From Symbiodinium natans (taxonomy: Eukaryota > Sar > Dinophyceae > Suessiales > Symbiodiniaceae), in contig CAJNDS010002469.1 of the NCBI GenBank assembly GCA_905221605.1, forward strand, positions 382,387-408,770: DNA of 26,384 bases. Reading direction: 5' to 3'. Position 1 is the stretch's first letter; each line of letters begins with the position of its first letter. Positions 17,401 to 24,899 of this stretch are shown here, piece after piece. The translations under genes were made by a program, and so were the position numbers. A model generated the notes under the pieces. That model was not told the origin of the DNA, searched no databases, and saw only the letters and a list, made by a program, of their open reading frames with translations.

Positions 17401-19301
17401 CTAAACCCTAAACCCTAAACCCTAAGCCCTAAGCCCTAAACCCTAAACCCTAAACCCTAAACCCTAAGCCAGGCAGGGCATGTTGCAGGCAGGAGACTGG
17501 GAAGGACTGAGTGAGCGCACGCTCCTTGGCTAACTTGTGACTCTCTACTTTGGGGACGACATGAACCCTAAAAGGGTTTCGGGGTCATGTTACCTTCATA
17601 GTAATCATAGTATTCTTGGGTATATGACCACAATTTTAGGGTTCATAGTGGTATAGGGTATATGACCCGAATTTTAGGGTTCATTTGGTCCCCAAGGTCT
17701 AGAAATTGGGATTGCGTAGTGCTGGGACATGATCCATCGCTTGCCCTGAATACCAAGACTGTATGATCACTGGGTTTTGATAATAGCTACTTATACCTAA
17801 AAAGTATATACTTTTTTCCAGGGTCCACTCCAAAGCTAAGAATCATAAGCCCTTATAAGACCTTGAGCTCCGATCCCTAAATCGCCCCTCTCCGTTCCCC
17901 ATCCCTCAACATAAAAGCCCAGAAACTAGTGGGGGAATGCTGTGGGTAGTTACAGGGACCCTTAGTATGGTTTATAAGGGGTCCCTTTTGCCGGGCCCGT
18001 ACTAAGGGCCCATGTACCTGACCATGTAATCGTTGGCGAGGGTTCGTGCCAGCTTCTTGTTTGCGAAGTGCACTTCGCAAGTCAGTCATAGAAACCCTAA
18101 ACCCTAAACCCTAAACCCTAAACCCTAAACCTACAAGCACTCCCTTCACCCCCCGAAGTACCCCTTACAAAGGGAGTGTTCCCTCATGAGGGGGTCTTTA
18201 GGGCCCTTGAGGGCATCTGAAAGGGGTACTTGAGCTACCAGGTACCATTTGCTTCAGAGCCACCCCCCCCCCCCCAAAAAAAAAAAAAAAAAAAAAATTG
18301 GCAATTCCTAGATTGTCCTTATCAGGAAGAAGGTCTTTCATATTTTTTTGGGGGGAGGAGGTTCTTAAGCAAAATAGTCGTGAGGGGTCTAGGTGAACCT
18401 TAAAGGGAGGGGCCAAGACCGGAGATCCAAAGCCTTGAAACCTTAAGCTTGAGCCAAACCTGGAACCCTTAACACCTTTAGGGTTTAGGGTTTAGGGTTT
18501 AGGGTTTAGGGTTTAGGGTTTAGGGTTTAGGGTTTAGGTTTAGGGTTTAGGGTTTAGGGTTTAGGTTTAGGGTTTAGGGTTTATGGTTTAGGGTTTAGGG
18601 GGCTCAGGGGGGGGGGGGAAGAGAGGGGTGGAGGGGGCGGGACTACACACCTTCCATGCCAAAAAACTTTCAGGCACGCGGGCGTCCGCGGCCTCTGCCT
18701 GCCCAACGGCTGGAGCGCGCCCACCATCGATGCCGAGGGGACGGTCTTTGTCGGCCATGAAGCTGGGTCAGTGTTGAACATCATTGTACATGTTTTATGA
18801 GTACCTAAACCCAGACGGAACATTGTGGAAAGTCATTCTACATGCTTATGAATACTCAAACCCAAGAGTCAGGAACAAGAATGATCATTTTTCATATGCT
18901 TGTAAGCCAAATAAGGAACAACAAAATGACCATTTCTAAGTTGTACCCCAACAATGCAGGAAGATGGAAACTTCTATGCCCTCCGCGACATGGACGGCGA
19001 TGGCACGATCTTTGGAGACTTGGTAGCCCAGCGGTGCCCCAAACCCTAAACCCTAGACCCTGAACCCCATATAAACCCCAAAAAAGGGTGGCCCTTATTA
19101 TAAGAGGCTTGGCCCTTATTATTGTAAACCCCCAAAAAGGGTGGCCCTTATTATAAGATGGCTACTGGGCTACCTCAAGGAGATGATGAGATGCGGCTTT
19201 ATGATACCAAAGCGGCATTCTCTGGATCCTCCTCCCCGGCCGTTGCCCCGGGCATGGTGGCCATCGCTTCCTGCGACTCGCTCTTCGTGTTCAAGAAGTG
19301 A
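14436..19301 (+). CDS. Gene B: secreted PQQ-repeat (BamB-like) beta-propeller protein, 13 exons
   Basis: Exons: 14436-14591, 14752-14885, 15007-15346, 15514-15640, 15822-15872, 16341-16423, 16648-16734, 16978-17042, 17185-17307, 17473-17520, 18674-18758, 18960-19014, 19180-19301. They total 1476 nt, 491 codons plus TGA, with no internal stop. Residues 1-22 form a signal peptide (MARIFRALVAAAIWAGCLG). PQQ-type strands with the pattern D..TGK..W follow at about 112-129 (FDPSGKLLWEY), 154-168 (GNVVALSMEDGKVGW), 209-223 (VKALNASTGKQLWEY), 253-263 (MDLRTGQVIW), 315-328 (LSAYNLTSGELVW), 368-381 (VHVYDADTGDLQW), then GLCLPNGWSAPTID and GNFYALRDMDGDGT, ending AVAPGMVAIASCDSLFVF. Seven to eight blades would make one propeller. 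By family, these bind PQQ or act as protein-assembly scaffolds; which applies here is not shown. Donors: GT four times, GC five, GA three; all acceptors AG|G. The boundary after 16423 and the ends of exons 9-10 are the least certain. Confidence 0.88.
14592..14751 (+). mobile_element. Gene B intron 1, introner-like
   Basis: The intron starts GTTTCTTGAACCC and the next exon starts GTTGAG. The interior has TATAATTAAGGTCATCTGAA and TATAGAGGTAATATGAACC modules, which recur in introns 5, 6 and 7 in either orientation. Confidence 0.6.
15347..15513 (+). mobile_element. Gene B intron 3 with AT microsatellite
   Basis: A GC-AG intron; its start (GCTTTCAA) resembles the start of exon 4 (GCTCTGAA). It contains TAAATAAATAAA and (AT)9-10 at 15403-15436. 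Splicing at these sites joins VKAL to NASTGKQLW, the expected PQQ strand. Confidence 0.7.
15641..15821 (+). mobile_element. Gene B intron 4 (GA-AG) with CCCTAAA array
   Basis: Both the intron and the next exon start GAAT. The module TTCCCTTGTTGGGTTGAAGAGG (15680-15701) is shared with intron 8. An array of nine CCCTAAA-like units (15749-15814) fills the 3' half. Confidence 0.65.
15873..16340 (+). mobile_element. Gene B intron 5: introner element with terminal inverted repeats
   Basis: A GC-AG intron of 468 nt. The left end GGGGACGACATGAACCCT (15880-15897) pairs with the right end, which closes in TTGGTCCCC (16328-16336). The flanks GCACCT and GCACTT form a near-perfect 6-bp target duplication. 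Inside lie a short TTTAGGG array (15907-15935) and a minisatellite (15958-16312). Confidence 0.8.
15958..16312 (+). repeat. About 36-bp minisatellite within intron 5
   Basis: About nine diverged units of the type CCTTAATAGTAATTATAGTA followed by GTATAGGGTATTATGA. Single or paired copies of the same unit, in either orientation, occur in introns 1, 6, 7 and 10 and in the element at 19922. Confidence 0.8.
16424..16647 (+). mobile_element. Gene B intron 6: telomeric tract plus introner-like half
   Basis: The first part is a TTTAGGG tract (16424-16479) flanked by a 21-bp duplication, CCACCCCCC(C/T)GACCCTTGGGG, at 16402-16422 and 16480-16500 (one mismatch). The second part (about 16501-16647) carries the reverse-oriented TATAGGGTATA module and ends in CGTCCTCGGGAG. 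Splicing from GTTTAG (16424) or from GCAAGC after the second copy gives nearly the same protein. Confidence 0.65.
16735..16977 (+). mobile_element. Gene B intron 7: introner with expanded telomeric core
   Basis: The left end is GGGGATGAAATGAAC (16742) and the right end CTTTTCGTCCCC (16974), the same terminal repeat family as intron 5. A run of about 14 perfect TTTAGGG units (16760-16855) begins right inside the left terminal repeat. Confidence 0.75.
17043..17184 (+). mobile_element. Gene B intron 8: second introner family
   Basis: A GC-AG intron; GCAA begins both the intron and exon 9. Terminal inverted repeats CTAGGTAGGCCCTT (17047-17060) and AAGGGCCATCCTAG (17171-17184) match at 12 of 14 positions. 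Inside, a 40-bp unit (ATATTTTCCCTTATTGGG...) is tandemly duplicated. It is related to intron 4. Confidence 0.75.
17308..17472 (+). mobile_element. Gene B intron 9 with T-run and CCCTAAA array
   Basis: A GC-AG intron. The start GCTTAGGG pairs with the CCCTAAGCC near its 3' end. It contains a T20 run (about 17330-17350) and 11-12 CCCTAAA units (17379-17468). Confidence 0.6.
17521..18673 (+). mobile_element. Gene B intron 10, 1153 nt, with nested elements
   Basis: By far the longest intron of gene B. GCACGC occurs at both junctions (17517-17522 and 18674-18679). It contains a complete introner-family copy (17552-17693), an inverted-repeat pair GGGACCCTTAGTA / TACTAAGGGCCC (about 17956-18012), CCCTAAA (18092-18131), C13 and A21 runs (18266-18298), and an array of about 17 TTTAGGG units (18478-18600). 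Confidence 0.65.
17552..17693 (+). mobile_element. Introner copy nested inside intron 10
   Basis: The left end GGGGACGACATGAACCCT is identical to that of intron 5, and the right end is ATTTTAGGGTTCATTTGGTCCCC in reverse-complement relation to it. It carries the GGTATATGACC module. It lies within an intron, so here it does not make an intron of its own. Confidence 0.75.
18759..18959 (+). mobile_element. Gene B intron 11 (GA-AG) with diverged tandem units
   Basis: GAAGCTGG at the intron start and GAAGATGG at the exon 12 start are the putative duplication. The interior has three to four diverged units of about 50 bp of the form GGAACAT..GT..AT..CATGCTTATGA. There is no telomeric repeat. Confidence 0.65.
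19015..19179 (+). mobile_element. Gene B intron 12 (GA-AG) with terminal inverted repeats
   Basis: GAGA begins both the intron and exon 13. The left end CTTGGTAGCCCAG (19019-19031) matches the reverse complement of CTGGGCTACCTCAAG (19065+100, i.e. 19165-19179) apart from two bases. A 25-bp unit (AAAAAGGGTGGCCCTTATTA...) is repeated at 19081 and 19134. Confidence 0.75.
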
Positions 19302-19315
19302 CCGTCGCCTTTTTA

Positions 19316-19378
19316 GGGTTCAGGGTTTAGGGTTTAATTAGGGTTTAGGGTTTAGGGTTTAGGGTTTAGGGTTTAGGT
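19316..19378 (+). repeat. TTTAGGG array in the 3' region of gene B
   Basis: About eight units starting 15 bp after gene B's stop, so it is likely part of the 3' UTR or the A-to-next-gene spacer. No polyadenylation motif is recognisable, as is usual for dinoflagellates. Confidence 0.85.
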
Positions 19379-19447
19379 GATACCCTAGAACCCCTGAAAA
19401 AGGCCCTTAAAAGGGGTTGGTCAGGGGATTATACGGCCTAATAGCCC

Positions 19448-19917
19448 ATGCTGGCAATGCTGGAGTTGCGAGATTGTGGGGTCAAAAAGCAGCGCGCAGT
19501 CCGGGTGAGCATGGCGCTTGTTCCTGTACTTTTTTGGATATTCCCTCAGTCCAACTCTCCCAACAGCCCGGTAAACAGTCCTACACCCTGACACCCGAAG
19601 ACCTGCCGTCTGAAGTTTTTTCGGAGAAGTTGATGAATCTCACCAACCCTGAATCATGGGTTTCCCTACTACCCTCCTCCTGCACTACCCCCCCTCCCCC
19701 CTTGGTTCCCCCCCCTTGGTTCCCCCCTTAATTAAATACCTTCATCTGGCTTAGTTATCTCTCAGTAGCCTTAACGATGGGGTATATTCATCAGTTTTTA
19801 TGATAGTTTCACTTTAGCATGGAGACGTATTTCGCTATGATTTTTAAGGTCTACAGCAATGGATTCTGGATTTGCTTCGTCAAGGGCCGACCTGGTCGTC
19901 TGCTTGTTAGGGATTGA
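19448..19917 (+). CDS. Gene C: small three-exon candidate
   Basis: Exons 19448-19504 (MLAMLELRDCGVKKQRAVR, donor GTGAGC), 19567-19659 (PGKQSYTLTPEDLPSEVF, SEKLMNLTNPESW, donor GTTTCC) and 19849-19917 (VYSNGFWICFVKGRPG, RLLVRD, TGA) join in phase into 72 residues. The third acceptor, TTTTTAAG|GTC, is good. The second is weak: AG|CCC at 19567 and AG|TCC at 19579 are alternatives. The ATG may not be the true start. If GA at 19912 is a donor, the gene continues beyond the introner at 19922. No family is recognised. It follows gene B by under 150 nt on the same strand. Confidence 0.5.
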
Positions 19918-19921
19918 CCTT

Positions 19922-20028
19922 GGGGACGAAATGAACCCTAAAAGGGTTTAGGCTTCATAAATACCTCAATCGAAACTAATAGTAGTATAGGGTATATATG
20001 ACCCAATTTTAGGGTTCAATTGGTCCCC
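19922..20028 (+). mobile_element. Introner-family element just after gene C
   Basis: The left end GGGGACGAAATGAACCCT and the right end AGGGTTCAATTGGTCCCC are inverted repeats of the intron 5 family. The 107-bp element has one GTAGTATAGGGTATAT core. It begins 4 bp after the putative stop, so it is either a 3' UTR insertion or a further intron. No clear target duplication is visible. Confidence 0.72.
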
Positions 20029-20109
20029 AGGGTGGGGGTCAACGGGGGGGTTGTGGGGCTTCTTCGGTTCTTTAGACTTACGGTGTTTAGGGCTTACAGG
20101 GTTGAAAGG

Positions 20110-20340
20110 CTCTCGTTTAGGCGTACGTAATAAAGGAATGAACGTAACGTGCATAAATTCACGCATTTCTTTGTAATTTACGCACTCATTCTATAGTTTA
20201 TTGTATTCACTTCGTATTATTATCATCCCCCGGGCAGTTATAATAAAAAGGGAAGAAGATAGAAAATGAAGTAAAATTCATTGCAATTCACGTCTTTTAT
20301 CTTGTTCACTTCATTTGTAATTAAATTCACGCGTGGTACC
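20110..20340. other. A/T-rich island with repeated AATTCACG motif
   Basis: This stretch is much richer in A and T than the rest. AATTCACG or close variants (ATTTACGC, AATTCATT) occur five to six times at about 20154, 20176, 20278, 20286 and 20330. It could be a matrix, origin or promoter-like site, or an unrelated repeat; nothing decides this. Confidence 0.45.
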
Positions 20341-20449
20341 ATCGGTAGAACCCAGGCTTTCAAGAGGGCGTAATTTAGGCAAACCCCCCCTTTCTGGGCT
20401 TGTTTGGGGGATCTTGGGATTTCTAGTAGGTTGAAAAGGTTTGGGCCCA

Positions 20450-21010
20450 AAAACAAAAACCCTCTAACCCCGACACCCCAAGACCCCCAAACCCTGAACC
20501 CTAAACCCCTCAAGCCTGAACTGATGAACATAAGCCTACCAACCCGCGCTTAAACCTCGAACTAAACCCTAAACCCTAAACCCCAAGCTTAAACCATAAA
20601 CTCTAAACCGCTATATATGATCCCGCCCTCACAAACCGCCTGAGCATAAGCCCTAAACCCTACAGCGCCTAAACCCCTAAAGCCCTCAACCCTCACACCC
20701 TATACCCCAAGAACCCTAGAACCCCTCCAAACCCTAATCCCGAAACCTTCGAGACCCCGAAGCACCCTAAGCCCTGAAAACCTGGGGCGCCTCAAATGCT
20801 AAAACCACCCTTGAAATAACACATACACACACACACACACACTCACAGTAAAGACACCCTAAATACCCCACAACAACACCCTCCAACACCAAAAACCCTT
20901 GAAAGCCCTAAGCCCTCAACAAAACAAGACTCCAAAAGCACAACGGCCCACAAACCCTTAAAATCCCGAAGCCCTCAAATAACTCCAAGAGCACAAGAAC
21001 CACAAACCCT
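20450..21010 (-). repeat. Degenerate CCCTAAA-derived sequence and (CA)n
   Basis: Strongly decayed heptamers (CCCTGAA, CCCTCAA, CCCGAAA) with a (CA)11 run near 20820-20843. I see no gene here. Confidence 0.6.
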
Positions 21011-21025
21011 GAAAACCCCGAAGAG

Positions 21026-21495
21026 AGCGCCGAGGGCCTGGACCTGAGCGCTTCGGAGTTCGACCAAGCCAGCCGAGAGCCTCCTGGCGGTAGGTTTTGA
21101 TTTTTGTCTTTCTTTGCTTTTGGTTTTGTATGCTTCTTGTTGGTGGGCTTAATTTTTTTTGAGGCGGGAAGGGATGGGGAGGAGGGGGGGGGAAGGGCGG
21201 AAGGGAGGGTTTTGGTGTTTGGTATTGGTGTTTTGTTGTGGTTTGCGGAGGGAAATGGCTCCTTCCCCAGAACCATCCAACACGTCGAAAAGCCAGTGCC
21301 TGAAACCCGAAACCCTGACCCTAGGGTTTAGGGTGTAGGGTTTATAGGGTTTATAGGGTTTAGGGTTTAGGGTTTGTAGAGCCCCAGAAGCCCAGGATTT
21401 GGTCTGCAGCCGCTGCAAACCCGCAGATCTCGCAGCTCATAGCCTCCGCGGACGTGGGCAACAGCAGCCACCCGGCCCCTACAGCGTTTCTTCGG
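21026..21495 (+). CDS. Gene D: three candidate exons, unknown protein
   Basis: Exon 21026-21089 reads SAEGLDLSASEFDQASREPP and ends at GGCG|GTAGGT. Exon 21271 to about 21295 follows CTCCTTCCCCAG and in phase reads PSNTSKSQ. Exon 21427-21495 follows AACCCGCAG and reads ISQLIASADVGNSSHPAPTA then FLR, ending exactly at |GTTTAGGG. Third codon positions are G/C-rich in the first and third exon. The second exon's end is uncertain, and no start or stop is assigned. From 21530 to 21710 I see only unremarkable sequence. Confidence 0.45.
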
Positions 21496-21710
21496 GTTTA
21501 GGGTTTAGGGTTTAGGGTTCAGCATCTCTGGTCCAAGCATTCACTAAGTGTTTCTGTCATCACCCTACGTGTTTGGCATCACCCCTCCCTCCCAGATCCC
21601 TCTTCATCTGAATTACATATCTTCTTTCTTACTTTAGTTGATCATTTAGCTCGCAACATTCTTTCTCGACTCGGCACCGTCTAGTCAATTCGGCACACGG
21701 ATAATACACA

Positions 21711-22690
21711 GCCGCGTCGGTTTTCTGGGTTTTTTGACCAAAACCGAGCCTTCACCGGTTTCAAAAATTTCCAATTTTTCAAGGGTTTTCAAGGTTTTTC
21801 AGAGTTTTTCAATGTTTTTTAAGGTTTTTCAATGTTTTTCAGGGTTTTTAAGCTCAGTTCTGATGAAGGGCCGCCCCCGCGACCTTTTTCACAGCCTAAT
21901 TTCGGTCAAGGGGGGGTGGTATTTTTCAATTTTAAAGGCAAAATAGTCTTCGGAGACCCCCCCTTGCCTCAAATTCGACCCCCCTTGAGAGGGAAAGTTA
22001 GCCTCCAAACACCCCAAATGAGGGGGACCCCAGGATCGGCCCGGCTCCCTATTTAAAATGTGATTTTTTAGTACTGAAATCGACGGTCCCGGGTGGGCTC
22101 TCGTTTTCTGGGTTTTTTCACCAAAACGGAGCCTTCACCTCAGGATTGCAAGTTTTTCAAGGTTTTTCAAAGTTTTTCAGTGTTTTTTAAGGTTTTTCAA
22201 TGAAGGGGGACCCCAGGATTGGGCCGGGTGCCTATTAAAAATGCGATTTTTTAGTACTGAAACCGACGGTTCTGGGTGGGCTCTCGTTTTCTGGTTTTTT
22301 GACCAAAACGGAGCTTTCACCTCAGGATTGCAAGTTTTTCAAGGTTTTTCAAAGTTTTTCAGAGTTTTTCAATGTTTTTTAAGGTTTTTCAATGTTTTTC
22401 AGTGTTTTAAGCCTCAATGCTGACGAAGGGCCGCCCCCGCGACCTTTTCACAGCCTAGTTTTGGTCAAGGGGGGGTGGTATTTTTCAATTTTAAAGGCAA
22501 AATAGTCTTCGGAGACCCCCCCTTGCCTCAAACTCCGACACCCCCTTGAGAGGGAAAGTTTGCCTCCAAAAACACCCCAAATGAGGGGGACCCCAAGATC
22601 GGCCCGGGTCCCTATTTAAAATGTGATTTTTTAGTACTGAAATCGACGGCCCCGGGTGGGCTCTCGTTTTCTGGATTTTTGACCAAAACG
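21711..22690. repeat. Three tandem copies of a complex unit with TTTTTCAAGG runs
   Basis: The boundary GGGCTCTCGTTTTCTGGNTTTTT recurs at about 22093, 22278 and 22655, and a close relative at 21718. Each unit starts with 10-bp repeats (GTTTTTCAAGG/GTTTTTCAATG). Full units also hold GGGCCGCCCCCGCGACC, GGGGGGTGGTATTTTTCAATTTTAAAGG and GAGGGGGACCCCAGGATCGG. The middle copy is shortened by loss of the central part. Confidence 0.85.
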
Positions 22691-22706
22691 GCCCCTCCCA
22701 GCAAGT

Positions 22707-23418
22707 CCCCGGGCCTCCCCGGAATACTAAATTACGAAGCCGGACCTCTCCGGAATATTAAACTACGAAGCCGGGCTTCACCGGAATACTAAATTACAAA
22801 GCCGGACCTCCCCGGAATACTAAATTACGAAGCCGGGCCTCCCCGGAATACTAAATTACGAAGCCGGGCCTCCCCGGAATACTAAATTACGAAGCCGGGC
22901 CTCCCCGGAATACTAAATTACGAAGCCGGGCCTCCCCGGAGAACAAAATTACGAAGCCGGGCCTCCCCGGAATACTAAATTACGAAGCCGGGCCTCCCCG
23001 GAATACTAAATTACGAAGCCGGGCCTCCCCGGAATACTAAATTACGAAGCCGGGCCTCCCCGGAATACTAAATTACGAAGCCGGGCCTCCCCGGAATACT
23101 ACATTACGAAGCCGGGCCTCCCCGGAATACTAAATTACGAAGCCGGGCCTCCCCGGAATACTAAATTACGAAGCCGGGCCTCCCCGCGATACTAGGTTCC
23201 GCAATACCAAATCACGAAGCCGGGCCTCCCCGGAATACTAAATTACGAAGCCGGGCCTCGCCCGAATACTAAATTACGAAGCCGGGCCTCCCCGGAATAC
23301 TAAATTACGAAGCCGGGCCTCGCCCGAATACTAAATTACGAAGCCGGGCCTCCCCGGAATACTAAATTACGAAGCCGGGCCTCGCCCGAATGCTAAATTA
23401 CGAAGCCGGGCCTCCCCA
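22707..23418. repeat. 31-bp satellite, about 23 copies
   Basis: The unit is CCGGAATACTAAATTACGAA plus GCCGGGCCTCC, spaced exactly 31 bp. Copies differ at few positions, except one scrambled unit near 23186-23212. Each contains a small hairpin, CCGGG-CCTC-CCCGG. The last six copies alternate with a variant (CTCGCCCG) and so form a 62-bp higher-order unit. Confidence 0.95.
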
Positions 23419-23428
23419 GAGAGGCCCC

Positions 23429-23563
23429 TAAATCCTAAATCCTAAATCCTAAATCCTAAATCCTAAATCCTAAATCCTAAATCCTAAATCCTAAATCCTA
23501 AATCCTAAATCCTAAATCCTAAATCCTAAATCCTAAATCCTAAATCCTAAATCCTAAATCCTA
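23429..23563 (-). repeat. TAAATCC array (variant telomere heptamer), 19 copies
   Basis: Nineteen essentially perfect units of TAAATCC, the complement of GGATTTA, which differs from the telomere heptamer by one base. It directly follows the 31-bp satellite. Confidence 0.95.
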
Positions 23564-23668
23564 ATTTTTAAATTGGGAAGGATGGGGTCCTAGGCTTTAG
23601 GGTAATAAAATATGCTTTAGGGCTGTACGCCCTGTTCCCTCTTTCAAAGCTGTGAGGAGTGCGTTACG

Positions 23669-23694
23669 GTGCCAGAAGCTAACTCTTCTGGCAC
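23669..23694. other. Perfect 10-bp hairpin
   Basis: GTGCCAGAAG, loop CTAACT, CTTCTGGCAC. It lies in a segment (23600-23820) that is neither heptamer nor satellite. It could be part of a structured RNA or a cruciform site; no T-run terminator or tRNA-like boxes are seen. Confidence 0.6.
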
Positions 23695-23820
23695 TGAAGA
23701 GAGCATCTGCCTCCAACTGCTAGACTGTCGCTACTCAGTTGTCGGCTGCCGTCGCTAGAGGCTCGGCGGGCTCGCTGCGGCGCGCTGCCTTGCCGGCAGC
23801 TAATCAGGGGCCTTGCTCGC

Positions 23821-24410
23821 AGTTTAGGGTTTAGGGTTTAGGGTTTAGGGTTTAGGGTTTAGGGTTTAGGGTTTAGGGTTTAGGGTTTAGGGTTTAGGGT
23901 GTGTCAGGGGAGGGCGCGCGCTCGGGTGTGAAACACCCCGGGCCGCGCGCTCGCGTTGACCGTCAACCCACCCCGGCCACCCAAACTATACTCTATTAGG
24001 GTTTAGGGTTTATGGAATTTACTTTCTTGTGCTCTGATGCTTGCTTTGATGTTTTTAAAGTTGCGCTGTCAGGGTTTAAGCTAGGGTTGGGGGTAGCCTC
24101 GGCCCTTTTCGGGCCTTCGGCGTGTCAGGGCCCGTAGAGGCCCTTATTTATTTGAAGGTCAGGGGAACCCTTTGTGTCTGCTCCTGGATTCCCCTTCTTT
24201 AAGGGCCTCAATTTAGCATCGATTTCACTACGAAAAAATCGCATTTTTCATTGCGGGTACGGGCATCCTGGGGTCCCCCTTCTTTTAGGGGGCCTTTTGA
24301 AGCCTTTTGAAGCATTTTGGTGGCTCTTGGGGTCTCTCGGGGCCTTGTTCGGACCTTCGGCGTGTCAGAGGTTTTATTCATTTAAAGGTCAGGGAACCTA
24401 TTAATGAATT
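23821..24410 (+). repeat. Direct repeat, copy 1 (about 590 bp)
   Basis: Begins with 11 TTTAGGG units, followed by GTGTGTCAGGGGAGGGC and so on to TTAATGAATT. The same sequence recurs at 25772-26384 with few substitutions. Copy 2 has about three more heptamers. Confidence 0.92.
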
Positions 24411-24426
24411 TTTCGCTAATGAGTAT

Positions 24427-24660
24427 TTCAATCGCTAGGGTTTAAGCTCGGGTTCGGGGTAGCCTCGGCCCTTTTCGGGCCTTCGGCAAGTTAGGGCCCG
24501 TAGAGGCCCTTATTTGCTTGAAGGCCTTCGCAGGGTTTTGCGGTATTAGGGTTTAAGCTAGGGTTCGGGGTAGCCTCGGCCCTTTTCGGGCCTTCGGCAC
24601 GTTAGGGCCCGTAAAGGCCCTTATTTACTTGAAGGTTGTCGTAGGGTTTTGCGGTGTCAG
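24427..24660 (+). repeat. 110-bp tandem sub-repeat with GGCCCTTTTCGGGCC hairpin
   Basis: TAGGGTTTAAGCTNGGGTTC begins two adjacent units (24436, 24547; period 111). The same segment occurs singly in each large repeat copy (24068, 26035). All have the stem-loop GGCCC-TTTTC-GGGCC followed by TTCGGC. Confidence 0.8.
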
Positions 24661-24899
24661 AGTTTAGGTTGGGGGCCCGTAGAGGTCGTTGCTGATTTGG
24701 AGGGGAGCCATCGATTTCAGTACTAAAAAAGAACATTTTTCATTGCGGGCAGGGGTGCCTAAACCCATCGTTTTCAAGAAAAAAAACCCGCATTTTTCAT
24801 TGTGGGCACGGACAAATCTTGTGGTCCCCCTTCCTTTAGTGGGCCTTTTGAAGCTTTTGAAGCCTTTAGGGGGCTCTTGGCGCCTCCTGGCGCGGGGCA

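Noticed and set aside
19417-19731. A single unspliced 104-residue protein
   Set aside because: Its first half is in a different frame from the better reading at 19448-19504, which ends in a good GTGAGC donor, and its tail is low-complexity proline from C runs.
22707-23418. CRISPR array
   Set aside because: The 31-bp unit repeats with no variable spacers between copies, and the sequence context is eukaryotic. It is a satellite.
24068-24125. A tRNA-derived SINE or rho-independent terminator at GGCCCTTTTCGGGCC
   Set aside because: No A and B box sequences, no T-run after the stem, and the element is part of a longer tandem repeat.
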